Of a stretch of 52,769 bases of DNA, positions 1 to 8,419 are shown one piece after another. This DNA is from Pirellulales bacterium (GTDB lineage: Bacteria; Planctomycetota; Planctomycetia; Pirellulales; Lacipirellulaceae). Both the position numbers and the translations under genes were made by a program. The stretch spans positions 1-52,769 of the forward strand of contig JADLBW010000210.1 in assembly GCA_020847515.1 (NCBI GenBank), read 5' to 3'. The notes beneath the pieces were generated by a model that searched no databases, was not told the DNA's origin, and worked only from the letters and a program-made list of their open reading frames with translations. Numbering within the stretch: the first letter of the stretch is position 1; each line of letters opens with the position of its first letter.

Positions 1-39
1 AGGACGCGTCCTCAAAGCCATTCGCCAACGCTTGCTGTC

Positions 40-864
40 TCATGCCGCGACCGGCACGGCGACCAATTCTCCGTGAATGGCCCGCAGCAGTTCCCCGTCG
101 ATCAACGGTTGGCCGTTGGCAAAACCGACCAATAGCGCCAGATCGCACAGTCGATTGACGCGCCGGGGCGCCCCCTCGGTCAATTGGAAGGCCGTCGCCA
201 GGCCGTCCTGAGAAAAGATCTCCCGCGACGAACCCGCCGCTGCGAGGCGATGCAAAATATAGCCGGCCGTTTCAGCGGCCGAAAGCGCAGGAATCGACAC
301 CTTCAAGTCAACCCGCTCATCGAAGGCGCCGTTTCGACGCACCATGGGGACGATCGCCGGCTGGCCGACCAACACGAGCGTCATGGCCGGCCGCTCCAAC
401 GAAGCCAAATTGAGCAACAGCCGCAAGGTTTCCAGCAGTCCGCTGTCTTCGAGCAGTTGCGCTTCGTCCACGACGACGACAGCGTGCCGCTCGCTGCGAA
501 CATTCGCCGCCCACGCTTGCTCCAGCCGCCGCAAGCTTTCCTCGATCGTGTAACGGGGCGAGTCCGCGGGCGGCGCGCCGCACTGCTCCGCGAGATAGGC
601 TAACAGATCGCGGTCGGTCATTTGCGGAAACACGACGCGCACAAACGGTTCATAACGATCGTCCAACTGACGCCGCAGCGTCTCGATCAGCAACGTCTTG
701 CCGACCCCGGCGGATCCGCTCAGCACCGCCGCCGGGCGGCGATTCTCAATGGCGTAGCGCAACTTATGCACCGCCGCCTGGTGCGCCGTCCCCTGGTACA
801 AAAAGCGGGCGTCGTATCCCGGTTCGAAGGGTTTGGCGTCGAGTTGCCAATAGTCAAGGTACAT
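40..864 (-). CDS. ExeA/GspA-type AAA ATPase
   Basis: A 274-residue cytoplasmic ATPase of the ExeA/GspA type (AAA_22). These proteins energise assembly of envelope export machinery and, in planctomycetes, often sit beside polysaccharide-export genes. The N-terminus carries the family's Y-W-x-L-x-x-x-P-F opening (residues 3-13). Walker A GSAGVGKT is at 50-57 and Walker B VVVVDEAQ around 129-136, followed by an arginine-rich sensor region near APRRVNRLC. No C-terminal transmembrane or peptidoglycan-binding domain is present, unlike Aeromonas ExeA, so it is the short form. The start is ATG with no Shine-Dalgarno. It is probably the last of three co-directional genes (gap 171 bp to the CpsD-like gene), although the operon may continue off the left edge. 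Family assignment is confident; the exact partner is inferred. Confidence 0.85.
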   Translation of the reverse strand: MYLDYWQLDAKPFEPGYDARFLYQGTAHQAAVHKLRYAIENRRPAAVLSGSAGVGKTLLIETLRRQLDDRYEPFVRVVFPQMTDRDLLAYLAEQCGAPPADSPRYTIEESLRRLEQAWAANVRSERHAVVVVDEAQLLEDSGLLETLRLLLNLASLERPAMTLVLVGQPAIVPMVRRNGAFDERVDLKVSIPALSAAETAGYILHRLAAAGSSREIFSQDGLATAFQLTEGAPRRVNRLCDLALLVGFANGQPLIDGELLRAIHGELVAVPVAA

Positions 865-1035
865 GGCGGTTCGTGGGAGGCGAGGTACGTGCAGGACGAC
901 AGTGCGATAAATCGAGTATCCAGGCCGGAAGCTCCAGGCCCGAGCGACCGTTGTCCGGCCAACGGCGTCAGCCCACGCTACGCCTGCCGTGCGCTAGCCG
1001 CACGATCCGCGCGGCCTTCGAGCAGCGCGCGCCGG

Positions 1036-1977
1036 CTAGGCAGCGCAGGCCTGGTTTTCGACAATGCCGAGGCAGTTGGCGGTCAGGTCCGTAATTGTTT
1101 GGATAATGCGGGGCGAACGACCGGATGGCCATTGCTCCGCGTCGGTAACGAGTATGACTCCATCGAGCCGGCATTGCAGTGCAAGCCGCTGGGCGATCGG
1201 TCCTTGGCGCCGGTCGACTACGACGCCCAGATCGAACAACACCATATCGTAATGATAGCGCAGCACGCCGGCGGTCACCGAGGCATGGATCGTGTCAAGT
1301 CGCGCCGCGGCCGCCGGGCCCCCGTGGGCCAACGGCAACAGGCTGATCCGGTCTTCCCGCGAGCGAATTGCCCCTTCGGCTAACGGCACGTTGCCGGCGA
1401 GCACCTCCTCCCAACCGGTCTGTGCTGCAAACCCTAAGTGCGCTGCCAGTCCCGGGGCAGCAAAGTTGCCGTCCACGAGGGCGATTGTCTTGCCGGCTTC
1501 GACGAGCAGTCGCGCCAGGCAAGCGATGATCGTTGTACAGCCAACCCCCGCTGCGGTCGCCCCAATGCCGATCAAACTCCTGCCGCCCTCGTCCGCCGCC
1601 AGCAGCGACTGCACGGCCGCGTCAAAATTTCGCGCGTGCCTGCCTACGAGCTGCTCGCAGGCCGCCGACCACTGAAACCGATCGACCTCGGCGGCGGGGG
1701 CGAACGCTGGATCGATTTCCGCGGGGGCAACAAACGACGAAAGCGGTCGTCGGGCCGCCGCAGCCGCGGCGTGCGGCGCCGACGCCGCTTTAGCGCCAGA
1801 GTCGGCAGCGGCCTGGGCCGCATGCGGCCCAGGCAAACTGCCGGACGCTGCCGGCTCCAGGGACGTCCGGGCGACCTGCTGCGTCGGCGCGGGCGAACCC
1901 GGGGAACGTGCAGAACGCCCTTTCGCCGCGTCGGTGGACTCGTAGGCGCGTATAAACGCCCGATCAATAGAACTCAT
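1036..1977 (-). CDS. CpsD/ParA-like ATPase with altered P-loop
   Basis: A 313-residue protein with a low-complexity Ala/Pro/Ser N-terminus (about 1-100) and a C-terminal MinD/ParA-CpsD fold. Related BY-kinases act with Wzc-type polysaccharide co-polymerases. The P-loop reads GATAAGVGCTT (139-149): the position of the catalytic lysine is Cys147. Other landmarks remain, including a Walker A'-like LVDGNFAAP and a Walker B-like VLFDLGVV. There is no Tyr-rich C-terminal tail, so tyrosine autophosphorylation is unlikely. The start is ATG with no clear ribosome binding site, and only 19 bp separate it from the upstream gene, so the two are almost surely co-transcribed. It may be a regulatory or structural pseudo-ATPase. 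Fold assignment is fairly sure; a polysaccharide role is inferred from context. Confidence 0.75.
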   Translation of the reverse strand: MSSIDRAFIRAYESTDAAKGRSARSPGSPAPTQQVARTSLEPAASGSLPGPHAAQAAADSGAKAASAPHAAAAAARRPLSSFVAPAEIDPAFAPAAEVDRFQWSAACEQLVGRHARNFDAAVQSLLAADEGGRSLIGIGATAAGVGCTTIIACLARLLVEAGKTIALVDGNFAAPGLAAHLGFAAQTGWEEVLAGNVPLAEGAIRSREDRISLLPLAHGGPAAAARLDTIHASVTAGVLRYHYDMVLFDLGVVVDRRQGPIAQRLALQCRLDGVILVTDAEQWPSGRSPRIIQTITDLTANCLGIVENQACAA

Positions 1978-1996
1978 AGCGGCATTGCTTCTACGT

Positions 1997-2980
1997 TTAA
2001 CGAGACGTCGATTCTAGGGGCGGTCCCTGGGCCGTACGTCCCCCCGCCTCAGACGTTTGGAACTCGAAGCTGACATAGGGCGTGACCGGGTACGGCAGAG
2101 CCGCCGTCGTGGGCGACGAAAGCAGCGCCGCTGGGGCCGGCGCGGCCGGGCGCCGCCCAGGGACCTCGGACCCAGGGGCGTCAGGCTTAGAACTGGCGAC
2201 GTCGGCGGCGACCGCGGGCGGCGAACCCTTGGCCTGCTCAGCCGCCTGTGCCGGTTGTTCCTCAGCTTTAGGAATTACCTTGTAGGCAGCTTCTCCAGAG
2301 TCGGGCCCCGCCGCCGCGGCGGCAATGGGGGGGTCGTGACTGGCGGTGTCGTCCGCGGAGTGAGAAGCCGTCGAGTCGCTCTTGGGACTCGCCTTCGCGT
2401 GCGCTGCCGTTTGGATCGGCTCCTGCGCGCTGCGGGCGCCGGCTGACGATGGAGCGGCCGCCTGTGGGCGACTGAAGGCGAGCCAGCACAGCGCCGCCGC
2501 GACAACCATCGCCGCCGTGACGGCAGCCGATGCATTGGGGGTCCGGGCCGTCTGCCACTGGAACGCTCGCCCGGCCAACGAAGGCCGCTGCCGGGGCGCC
2601 GCCGCATCGCGCAAGATCGCTGGCGTCGCGACTGTCTGCCCGCGGTGGTCGGCCGGATCAATGCGGCGCTGCTGCGTTGTTCGATTCGCTGCGGTTTCCT
2701 GATTGTCCGGCGCCACGGCCGCACGTCGCAGCGTTTCGTCGCGGGCGCGTCGATTGGCGACGCCATGCCGCGCGGCCACAGCTTGCAGCCTGGCGACCTG
2801 GGCCGTAAGTTCATCAACTTCGTCGATTTGGTCCAGCGCGTCGGGCGCCGGCGAGCGCGCGCCCCCGGCCAGCGGAGCCACGCACGGCAGACTTGCCAAC
2901 ACCGGCCAGCGGCAAGGCGCGGCTACGCCATCGGCCTGTGGGGGCGCATCGACGCGATTCTGGCGAGATGGACTAGTCAC
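1997..2980 (-). CDS. Ala/Pro-rich single-pass membrane protein, unknown function
   Basis: A 327-residue protein not recognised as a known family. It has a short coiled-coil-like stretch (DEVDELTAQVARLQAVAARH, about 54-73), then one hydrophobic segment in the middle (AAVTAAMVVAAALCWLAF). After that comes a long tail rich in Ala, Pro, Ser and Asp that would lie outside the membrane. The start is GTG, and a TATAAC -10-like hexamer (2998-3003, minus strand) lies 18 bp upstream. It precedes the CpsD-like gene by 19 bp and so is probably first in a three-gene operon with the ExeA-like ATPase. The topology resembles small co-polymerase or anchor proteins that partner CpsD-like ATPases, but there is no Wzz motif and this is conjecture. 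The exact start is uncertain. Confidence 0.6.
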   Translation of the reverse strand: MTSPSRQNRVDAPPQADGVAAPCRWPVLASLPCVAPLAGGARSPAPDALDQIDEVDELTAQVARLQAVAARHGVANRRARDETLRRAAVAPDNQETAANRTTQQRRIDPADHRGQTVATPAILRDAAAPRQRPSLAGRAFQWQTARTPNASAAVTAAMVVAAALCWLAFSRPQAAAPSSAGARSAQEPIQTAAHAKASPKSDSTASHSADDTASHDPPIAAAAAGPDSGEAAYKVIPKAEEQPAQAAEQAKGSPPAVAADVASSKPDAPGSEVPGRRPAAPAPAALLSSPTTAALPYPVTPYVSFEFQTSEAGGRTAQGPPLESTSR

Positions 2981-3332
2981 GTGGCGACGCTCAGCGGGTT
3001 ATACGGCCATCCTTGGCAGGCGAAACGGCAATGGATGCTTTGCGAGACTAACCAATCCCGAGAGCGGCTAGTCCAAATGTTCGAGTGCACGTCTAGCGAC
3101 ATTCCGCGCCGACGAACCGGCGCTCGTCGGCGCCGGCCCAGCGGGCAGCCGTGCCCTCTGTCATCATCGGTAGGGGTCGTACGGTTCTTGAGGGCGATAG
3201 GGCATGGAGCGCAGTTTGCGCTGCTAGCGTCGCCCGGAGCCGGCTGGCATGGGCTACGGGCGCCCTACCGAAGGACGGGCCTTATCCGGTGGCGCACGTT
3301 GCGCCCTGAGGCGGCAACGCCCGCCAGCACCA
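2981..3332. other. Intergenic region with two hairpins
   Basis: About 350 bp without a convincing gene between the kinase stop and the three-gene operon, both on the minus strand. It contains a perfect 10-bp inverted repeat (arms 3106-3115 and 3124-3133, 8-base loop) and a 6-bp stem with a 3-base loop at 3208-3222. Neither is followed by a T-run on the minus strand, so they could be weak terminators of the kinase gene or leader structures. A -10-like TATAAC at 2998-3003 (minus) may serve the downstream operon. Confidence 0.4.
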
Positions 3333-6300
3333 TTACCGCCATGGCGACGTCGGCCAGAGCAGCATTCGACCGTCGCGGCCGCTGCTGAGCACCGTCCGGC
3401 CGTCCGGTGAAAAGCTCACCGACGTGATCTCGTCGCTGTGGCCGGCCAGCGTGAGTAGTTCCTTGCCGGAGTGGCAGTCCCATAACTTCGCCGTGTTGTC
3501 CTGACTGCCGGTAAGCGCGCGTTCGCCGCCCGGCGACAGAGCGACGCTCGTGACGGCGCCGGTGTGCCCGGCAAGCGCCTGCAACCTGGCGCCAGTGTCG
3601 CCGTCCCAGACAATGGCCGTGTTATCCTCGCTGCCGGAGATGAGTAATCGCCCGTCGGCGGAGAACGCCACGTCGCGTACGGCCCACTCGTGCCCCGCGA
3701 GCTGAAGCAGCGCCTCGCCTGTCGCGGCGTCGACGACGGCGATTGTCTTGTCATCGCCGGCGGTGGCGATGCGGCTGCCGTCGGGCGAGAAGCACGCGGT
3801 GCGAATTCGGCCGTCGTGGTGGCCAAGGACCGGCGCCAGCGGTTGCCCGGTCGCCGCGTTCCAGAGCCGCGCCGTGCCATCGTCGCTGGCCGTCAGAACC
3901 CGGCGCCCATCGGGCGAAAAGCAGACGCGGTTGATAAAGCCGGCGTGGGCTCCATCGAGCTTTACCACGACTTTGCCGGTAGCGGCGTCCCAGATTTTGG
4001 CCGAACGGTCCCAGCTTCCGGTCGCGACCCGGGCGCCGTCCGGCGAGACGTCGGCCGACGCAACAACGCCGTGCGGGCTGAAGCGGATCTCGGCCTTCCC
4101 CGACTCGAGGTCATACAATTGCGCGTCGTTGCCGCCGATCGCCAGCAAACGCCTTCCCGCAGGATCGAAGCGGGCGCCCCAAACCAGGCCGCCGCGCGAA
4201 CCTCGATCGAGCCAGGCGCGAGTCGGGCCGGCGCCGGCGGCTGGAACTTCCTCCCCAGTGACAAGGTTCCAGAGTCGAATTGTGCCGTCGGCCGCGCAAG
4301 CGGCTGCCGCCAGAGTACCGTCGGGCGACATATCGATCGACGTGAGCGCCGCCCCGCCCGTCCGCGGCTCGATGGTCCGCAGCAGGCGAGCTGCAGGCAG
4401 CGACCACAGTCGCAGTTGGCCATCGTCGCAACACGTCAGCGCCAGCTTGCCGTCCTGGTTGATCGCGACGTCCGCCACCCAATCAGGATGCTTGAGCACC
4501 AGGTCGACCAGTTCGCGGCCCCCCGCTACGTCCCATTGACCGCAGGTATTGTCGCCGCTGGCCGAGATCAATCGGCCGCCGTCGTTGGTGAACCGCAGCG
4601 CGGTGATCGTACGGCTATGGCCCTCGAGCAGCGGTCCGGCGAGCCACGCGCTAGTCGCGGCGTCGTGCCGCCAGATCCGGCACCGACCGCGGTCGTCGCC
4701 CGTGGCAAGCAATTGGTCGCCCGGCGCAAAGCAGACCGCGGTCACCTCGGCCTGATGGCCTTGCAGGGCGGCCAGCTTTTTCCCTGTGGTCGTATCCCAG
4801 ATCTGAGCGTCGTTGCCGGCCCCGCCCGTCGCCGCCAGGCGGCCGTCGTGCGAAATGTCGAGCGCCGACGTCCGGCCGGTCTCATCGAGTCGACGGATTT
4901 CGGCGCCCGTATTCACGTCCCACAGTCGTACGGTGCCGTCGCCGGCGCCCGTGGCGAGCCGCGCTCCGCCTGCGAAAAACACGGCCGACGAGGCCAGGAA
5001 GTCATGGCCTTCGCGGAACCACCGTAGCTGCTCGAGCGTGGCGGCGTTCCAGAGGCGGGCCGTGCGATCCCGGCCGGCGGTCACGATCTCGTCGCCGTCC
5101 GGCGAAAAGCGCGCCGCCAACACGGCGTCGCCGAACTCGCCCGAGTCGTGGGGCGATAGCTCCTTGGTCTCGGCATAGCTTTCCGGTCGCCAGAGCTTGA
5201 TCTGAGCGTCCCGCCCGGCCGTAAGCAGCACTTTCCCATTGGCGGAAAACGAGCAGCTTCGCACATGGCTTGCGTGGCCGCGAAGCTGCTGCAACGGCGT
5301 ACGGGCCGCGACGTCCCACACCATGACGACGTTGTCCTGGCCTCCGCTGGCCAGCCTCTTGCCGTCTGGCGCGAAGGCGAGCGTGCGAACCGGCCCCCGA
5401 TGCACGGCCAACTCCATAAACTCGCTCTCCGGGTCGGCAGCGCCATCGAGGCGCCGTGCGATGTCGACAGCCTGGGCGGCCTCGGGCGCCCACGCCAGCA
5501 CCCTTCCGTCGTAGCCGCCGGTAGCTATGACCTGGCCGTCGGGCGAAAACCGCGCTGCGTAGATCGGGCCGCGATGTTGCGTGAATTCCGTAACGGGAGT
5601 GAATCGCTGCTCCGGCGACGCCGCGTCGGCGCCGCGCCGGTTCGCTTCCGGCGCCAGGCGCCAGACAATGGCCTTGCCGTCCTGGGCCGCCGTGACGATC
5701 GACTTGCCGTCGGGCGAAAACTCAGCCGCCCAAACCCACCAGGTATGCCCGCGAAGCACTTGGATCGTCTTGCCGGCCGACAGATCCCAGAGCCGGGCTG
5801 TGTTGTCGTAGCTGCCAGAAAGCAGCCAGCGGCCGTCCGGCGAAAAACGAACGCTGAGCACCGCATCGCTGTGGCCGTCGAGTTTGGCGATCAATTCGCC
5901 GTCGACCGCGCGATAGACGTGTACGCTCCCGTCGCTGCCGCCCGCCGCCAGCCGCTCGCCGGTCGCATCGTAAGCGACGGCGTGTCCATACTGCCCCTGC
6001 CTGAGTTGTTGCTCTCGTTGGCCGGTCCGCAGGTTCCAAATGGTTGCGGCGCCGTCCCAATCGCCGGTCGCGAAATGAATGCCGTCGGGCGAAAGCTCGG
6101 CCGACTCCACCGGTGCCGCCGCGGTCCAGGTGCGATCACTGAGGCTGCACAGATAATTCAGGCGACCCCACTCCCAATTCCGCAACTCGAGCGGGCATTG
6201 CTGTAGCAACTCGGCGGCCCGATCGAAGGCGTTTTCGTCGATCTTGGCTTTGGCCAGCCCAATGCGGGCGACATACGCCGAGTACTCTTCAGCGGCTTTT

Positions 6301-8249
6301 GCCGTCAACGCCAGCTCGCGCTGGCGGTCGGCTTCCTGCTTTTCCTGCTCGGCCCGCGTGCGCTGGCGAACGGCCTCGGCGAAGTTGTCGGTCGCCTGCC
6401 GCTCTGCCGCGACGGCCCGGCGCTGTTCCTCTTGGGCGATTTGCTGCTGGCGGACGGCTTCCTGCCGCGCCAGTTCGGCCGCCGAATAGTTAGCACGCGC
6501 CTCTCCCTCGGCCTTGACGGCGCGGTCGCGTTGGGCGACGGCTTCGTCTCGTTGGACCCGTACCGCCGCGTAACCGACGGACACGACGCCGACTACCGCC
6601 GCCACCAGCGCCGCCACGGCGCCCTTCAACAGCCGAATCCGCCGCTTCCGCGATTCCCGTTCGCGCCGCCCGGCGTCAAGCTCGCTCAGCAGTTCTCGGT
6701 GATCGGGGCGGGCCGCGTCGAGCAGCGAGGCGCCCAGATCAAAATCGGCCTTGGCTAGCGCGAGCCGTGCGTAGTCGACCCGCGCCTGCTCGAGCAGCTC
6801 GGCGCCGCGCGCATTTCCGGGCCACAGGGCGAGCGCTTCTTCCAGGCCGTACAAGGCCCGCGCATACAACTCATAGTCTTGTTCGACGGCCGCGCGCTGC
6901 AGATTGCGCTGGGCGTGTTCGACCAGCGCGATGCTCTGCGAGTGCGACTGATACTGCCGGAGCGTGTGCTGGAACTCCGGCACGCTGGCAAACCGGTCCG
7001 ACGGGTTGGTCGCCATCGCCTTCAGCGCGATCTGAATCAACTCGCCCGCTTGCTCCGTCGGCTCGATCTTGTTCTTGGCAGCCGCAAATAGGCAGGCCAT
7101 CACCGAATCGCCGGCGTGCGGCGGCTTGCCCGCGACGATTTCGTACAGGATCGCTCCCAACAGGTAGACGTCGCTGGCCGTCGTAATCTTTTCGATCGGA
7201 CCGGTGGCCATTTCGGGAGCCATGTACGCGGGCGTGCCGCCCATCGCTTCCGATTGGCTTACCGATGCGGCATTGGGAAACTCCGGGCTGACGCGGGCCA
7301 GGCCCCAGTCCATGACCAGCACCTCGCCGAAATCGCCGAGCATCACGTTTTCCGGCTTCAGATCGCGATGGATCACGCCGTTGACATGGGCGAACGCCAC
7401 GGCGTCGGCGACCCGCAGCAGGATGTTGAGATTCTCATCCAGCGACTTCTGCTTCAGCGCCTTGTGCCACGGAGTTCCTTTCACCCGCTTCATCGAATAG
7501 AACAGGGCGCCGTCGTTGTTGGCCCCCAGGTCGTAGATCGGCACGATGTTCGGGTGATCGAGCTCGCCCGTGACGACCGCCTCTGAAATAAACTTCTCGC
7601 GCTGGGCCGGGGACTGGCTATCGGCGTCCTTGAGCATCTTCAGCGCGACCGTGCGTGCGATAGACGACTGCCGCGCCGCGTACACGACGCCCATGCCGCC
7701 TTCGCCGATGACGTTGAGCAGTTCGTAATCGGGCGATTCGGCCGGGGCCGAAGTAGCGGCCGCCGCGCCGCCGGTCGGTCGAACGTGCCGGGATTTCACG
7801 ATCAGCGATGAACTGCCGAAAAACGAACCGCTCAGCGTCTCCTTCTGCTTGAGCGTTGCATGGGAGTCGGGGGCCTCGGCGATCGTTCCGCCCCACTGGG
7901 ACGTAAGGCCGCTTTCGTCAGCGCCGCTCGACCCGCCGAGGAATTCGACGGTATGCTCGGCATGAAAGGCGACCGTGCGAGGTTTGGCAGCTTCGTCGGC
8001 GGCGATCGAACCGCTTAGTTCCAGCGATGCCAGCGTTTCCAGATCAAGCGATTTGCCGCTTGCGCTGCCCGACCCCAGTTCAACGGTGGCGTCATTGCCG
8101 AACCCGGCGTGCGTTGCGCCCGCCGAGAACCCGCCGCCGGTTACCGTTCGTTGCGGTAGGGCGCGCACGACCTCGCCGCATCCCGGGCACACGCCCCTTC
8201 GCTGCGCTGCTTCGTCAAGCTCAAGTTGGCAATTAGGGCACACAGCCAT
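3333..8249 (-). CDS. Ser/Thr protein kinase with 21 WD40 repeats
   Basis: A 1,638-residue membrane-anchored signalling kinase. An N-terminal zinc ribbon has paired CPNC (4-7) and CPGC (21-24). A Ser/Thr-rich linker leads to a PknB-type kinase at about 175-435: glycine loop GEGGMGVV (182-189), Lys204, catalytic HRDLKPEN (294-301), DWG (314-316) in place of DFG, and APE (344-346). A transmembrane helix (about 540-563) and an Arg/Gln/Glu-rich coiled coil (about 565-660) follow. The rest, from about residue 715, is 21 WD40 blades, matching three seven-bladed propellers. All visible catalytic residues are present. The start used is the ATG before MAVCPNC; an in-frame TTG at 8330 would add 27 residues of unlikely sequence. 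No Shine-Dalgarno is seen. The kinase probably faces the cytoplasm with the propellers outside. Substrates are unknown. Confidence 0.92.
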   Translation of the reverse strand: MAVCPNCQLELDEAAQRRGVCPGCGEVVRALPQRTVTGGGFSAGATHAGFGNDATVELGSGSASGKSLDLETLASLELSGSIAADEAAKPRTVAFHAEHTVEFLGGSSGADESGLTSQWGGTIAEAPDSHATLKQKETLSGSFFGSSSLIVKSRHVRPTGGAAAATSAPAESPDYELLNVIGEGGMGVVYAARQSSIARTVALKMLKDADSQSPAQREKFISEAVVTGELDHPNIVPIYDLGANNDGALFYSMKRVKGTPWHKALKQKSLDENLNILLRVADAVAFAHVNGVIHRDLKPENVMLGDFGEVLVMDWGLARVSPEFPNAASVSQSEAMGGTPAYMAPEMATGPIEKITTASDVYLLGAILYEIVAGKPPHAGDSVMACLFAAAKNKIEPTEQAGELIQIALKAMATNPSDRFASVPEFQHTLRQYQSHSQSIALVEHAQRNLQRAAVEQDYELYARALYGLEEALALWPGNARGAELLEQARVDYARLALAKADFDLGASLLDAARPDHRELLSELDAGRRERESRKRRIRLLKGAVAALVAAVVGVVSVGYAAVRVQRDEAVAQRDRAVKAEGEARANYSAAELARQEAVRQQQIAQEEQRRAVAAERQATDNFAEAVRQRTRAEQEKQEADRQRELALTAKAAEEYSAYVARIGLAKAKIDENAFDRAAELLQQCPLELRNWEWGRLNYLCSLSDRTWTAAAPVESAELSPDGIHFATGDWDGAATIWNLRTGQREQQLRQGQYGHAVAYDATGERLAAGGSDGSVHVYRAVDGELIAKLDGHSDAVLSVRFSPDGRWLLSGSYDNTARLWDLSAGKTIQVLRGHTWWVWAAEFSPDGKSIVTAAQDGKAIVWRLAPEANRRGADAASPEQRFTPVTEFTQHRGPIYAARFSPDGQVIATGGYDGRVLAWAPEAAQAVDIARRLDGAADPESEFMELAVHRGPVRTLAFAPDGKRLASGGQDNVVMVWDVAARTPLQQLRGHASHVRSCSFSANGKVLLTAGRDAQIKLWRPESYAETKELSPHDSGEFGDAVLAARFSPDGDEIVTAGRDRTARLWNAATLEQLRWFREGHDFLASSAVFFAGGARLATGAGDGTVRLWDVNTGAEIRRLDETGRTSALDISHDGRLAATGGAGNDAQIWDTTTGKKLAALQGHQAEVTAVCFAPGDQLLATGDDRGRCRIWRHDAATSAWLAGPLLEGHSRTITALRFTNDGGRLISASGDNTCGQWDVAGGRELVDLVLKHPDWVADVAINQDGKLALTCCDDGQLRLWSLPAARLLRTIEPRTGGAALTSIDMSPDGTLAAAACAADGTIRLWNLVTGEEVPAAGAGPTRAWLDRGSRGGLVWGARFDPAGRRLLAIGGNDAQLYDLESGKAEIRFSPHGVVASADVSPDGARVATGSWDRSAKIWDAATGKVVVKLDGAHAGFINRVCFSPDGRRVLTASDDGTARLWNAATGQPLAPVLGHHDGRIRTACFSPDGSRIATAGDDKTIAVVDAATGEALLQLAGHEWAVRDVAFSADGRLLISGSEDNTAIVWDGDTGARLQALAGHTGAVTSVALSPGGERALTGSQDNTAKLWDCHSGKELLTLAGHSDEITSVSFSPDGRTVLSSGRDGRMLLWPTSPWR

Positions 8250-8362
8250 AGCACAAGCCGGTAAGGCGCCCGCACGCGCCGCGGGCGGCAGAGCGTCGAC
8301 GCTTCCCTCATTGTAATTGGCGGTCCGCAAGCCGGATCGTCATACAACCCGCAAAACCCATC

Positions 8363-8389
8363 CGGCCGCGTGGACCGCTGAGGCGGCCG
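8363..8389 (-). terminator. Candidate hairpin after the PKD-protein gene
   Basis: A perfect 7-bp GC stem (8363-8369 with 8383-8389, 13-base loop) lies about 30 bp past the stop of the PKD-repeat gene, in the 170-bp gap before the kinase gene. No T-run follows, so this is only a possible terminator. Confidence 0.25.
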
Positions 8390-8419
8390 ATTCGTGCGGG
8401 GCAGCGCCCGCGCGGCCGA

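Noticed and set aside
1..12. Perfect palindrome AGGACGCGTCCT at the window start
   Set aside because: Too short, with no context on its left side, to call an operator or terminator.
3690..5027. Long plus-strand open frame (445 codons) opposite the WD40 kinase
   Set aside because: It lies wholly antisense to a clear repeat protein and has Arg/Pro-rich, family-less sequence, as expected from GC-rich codon bias on the other strand.
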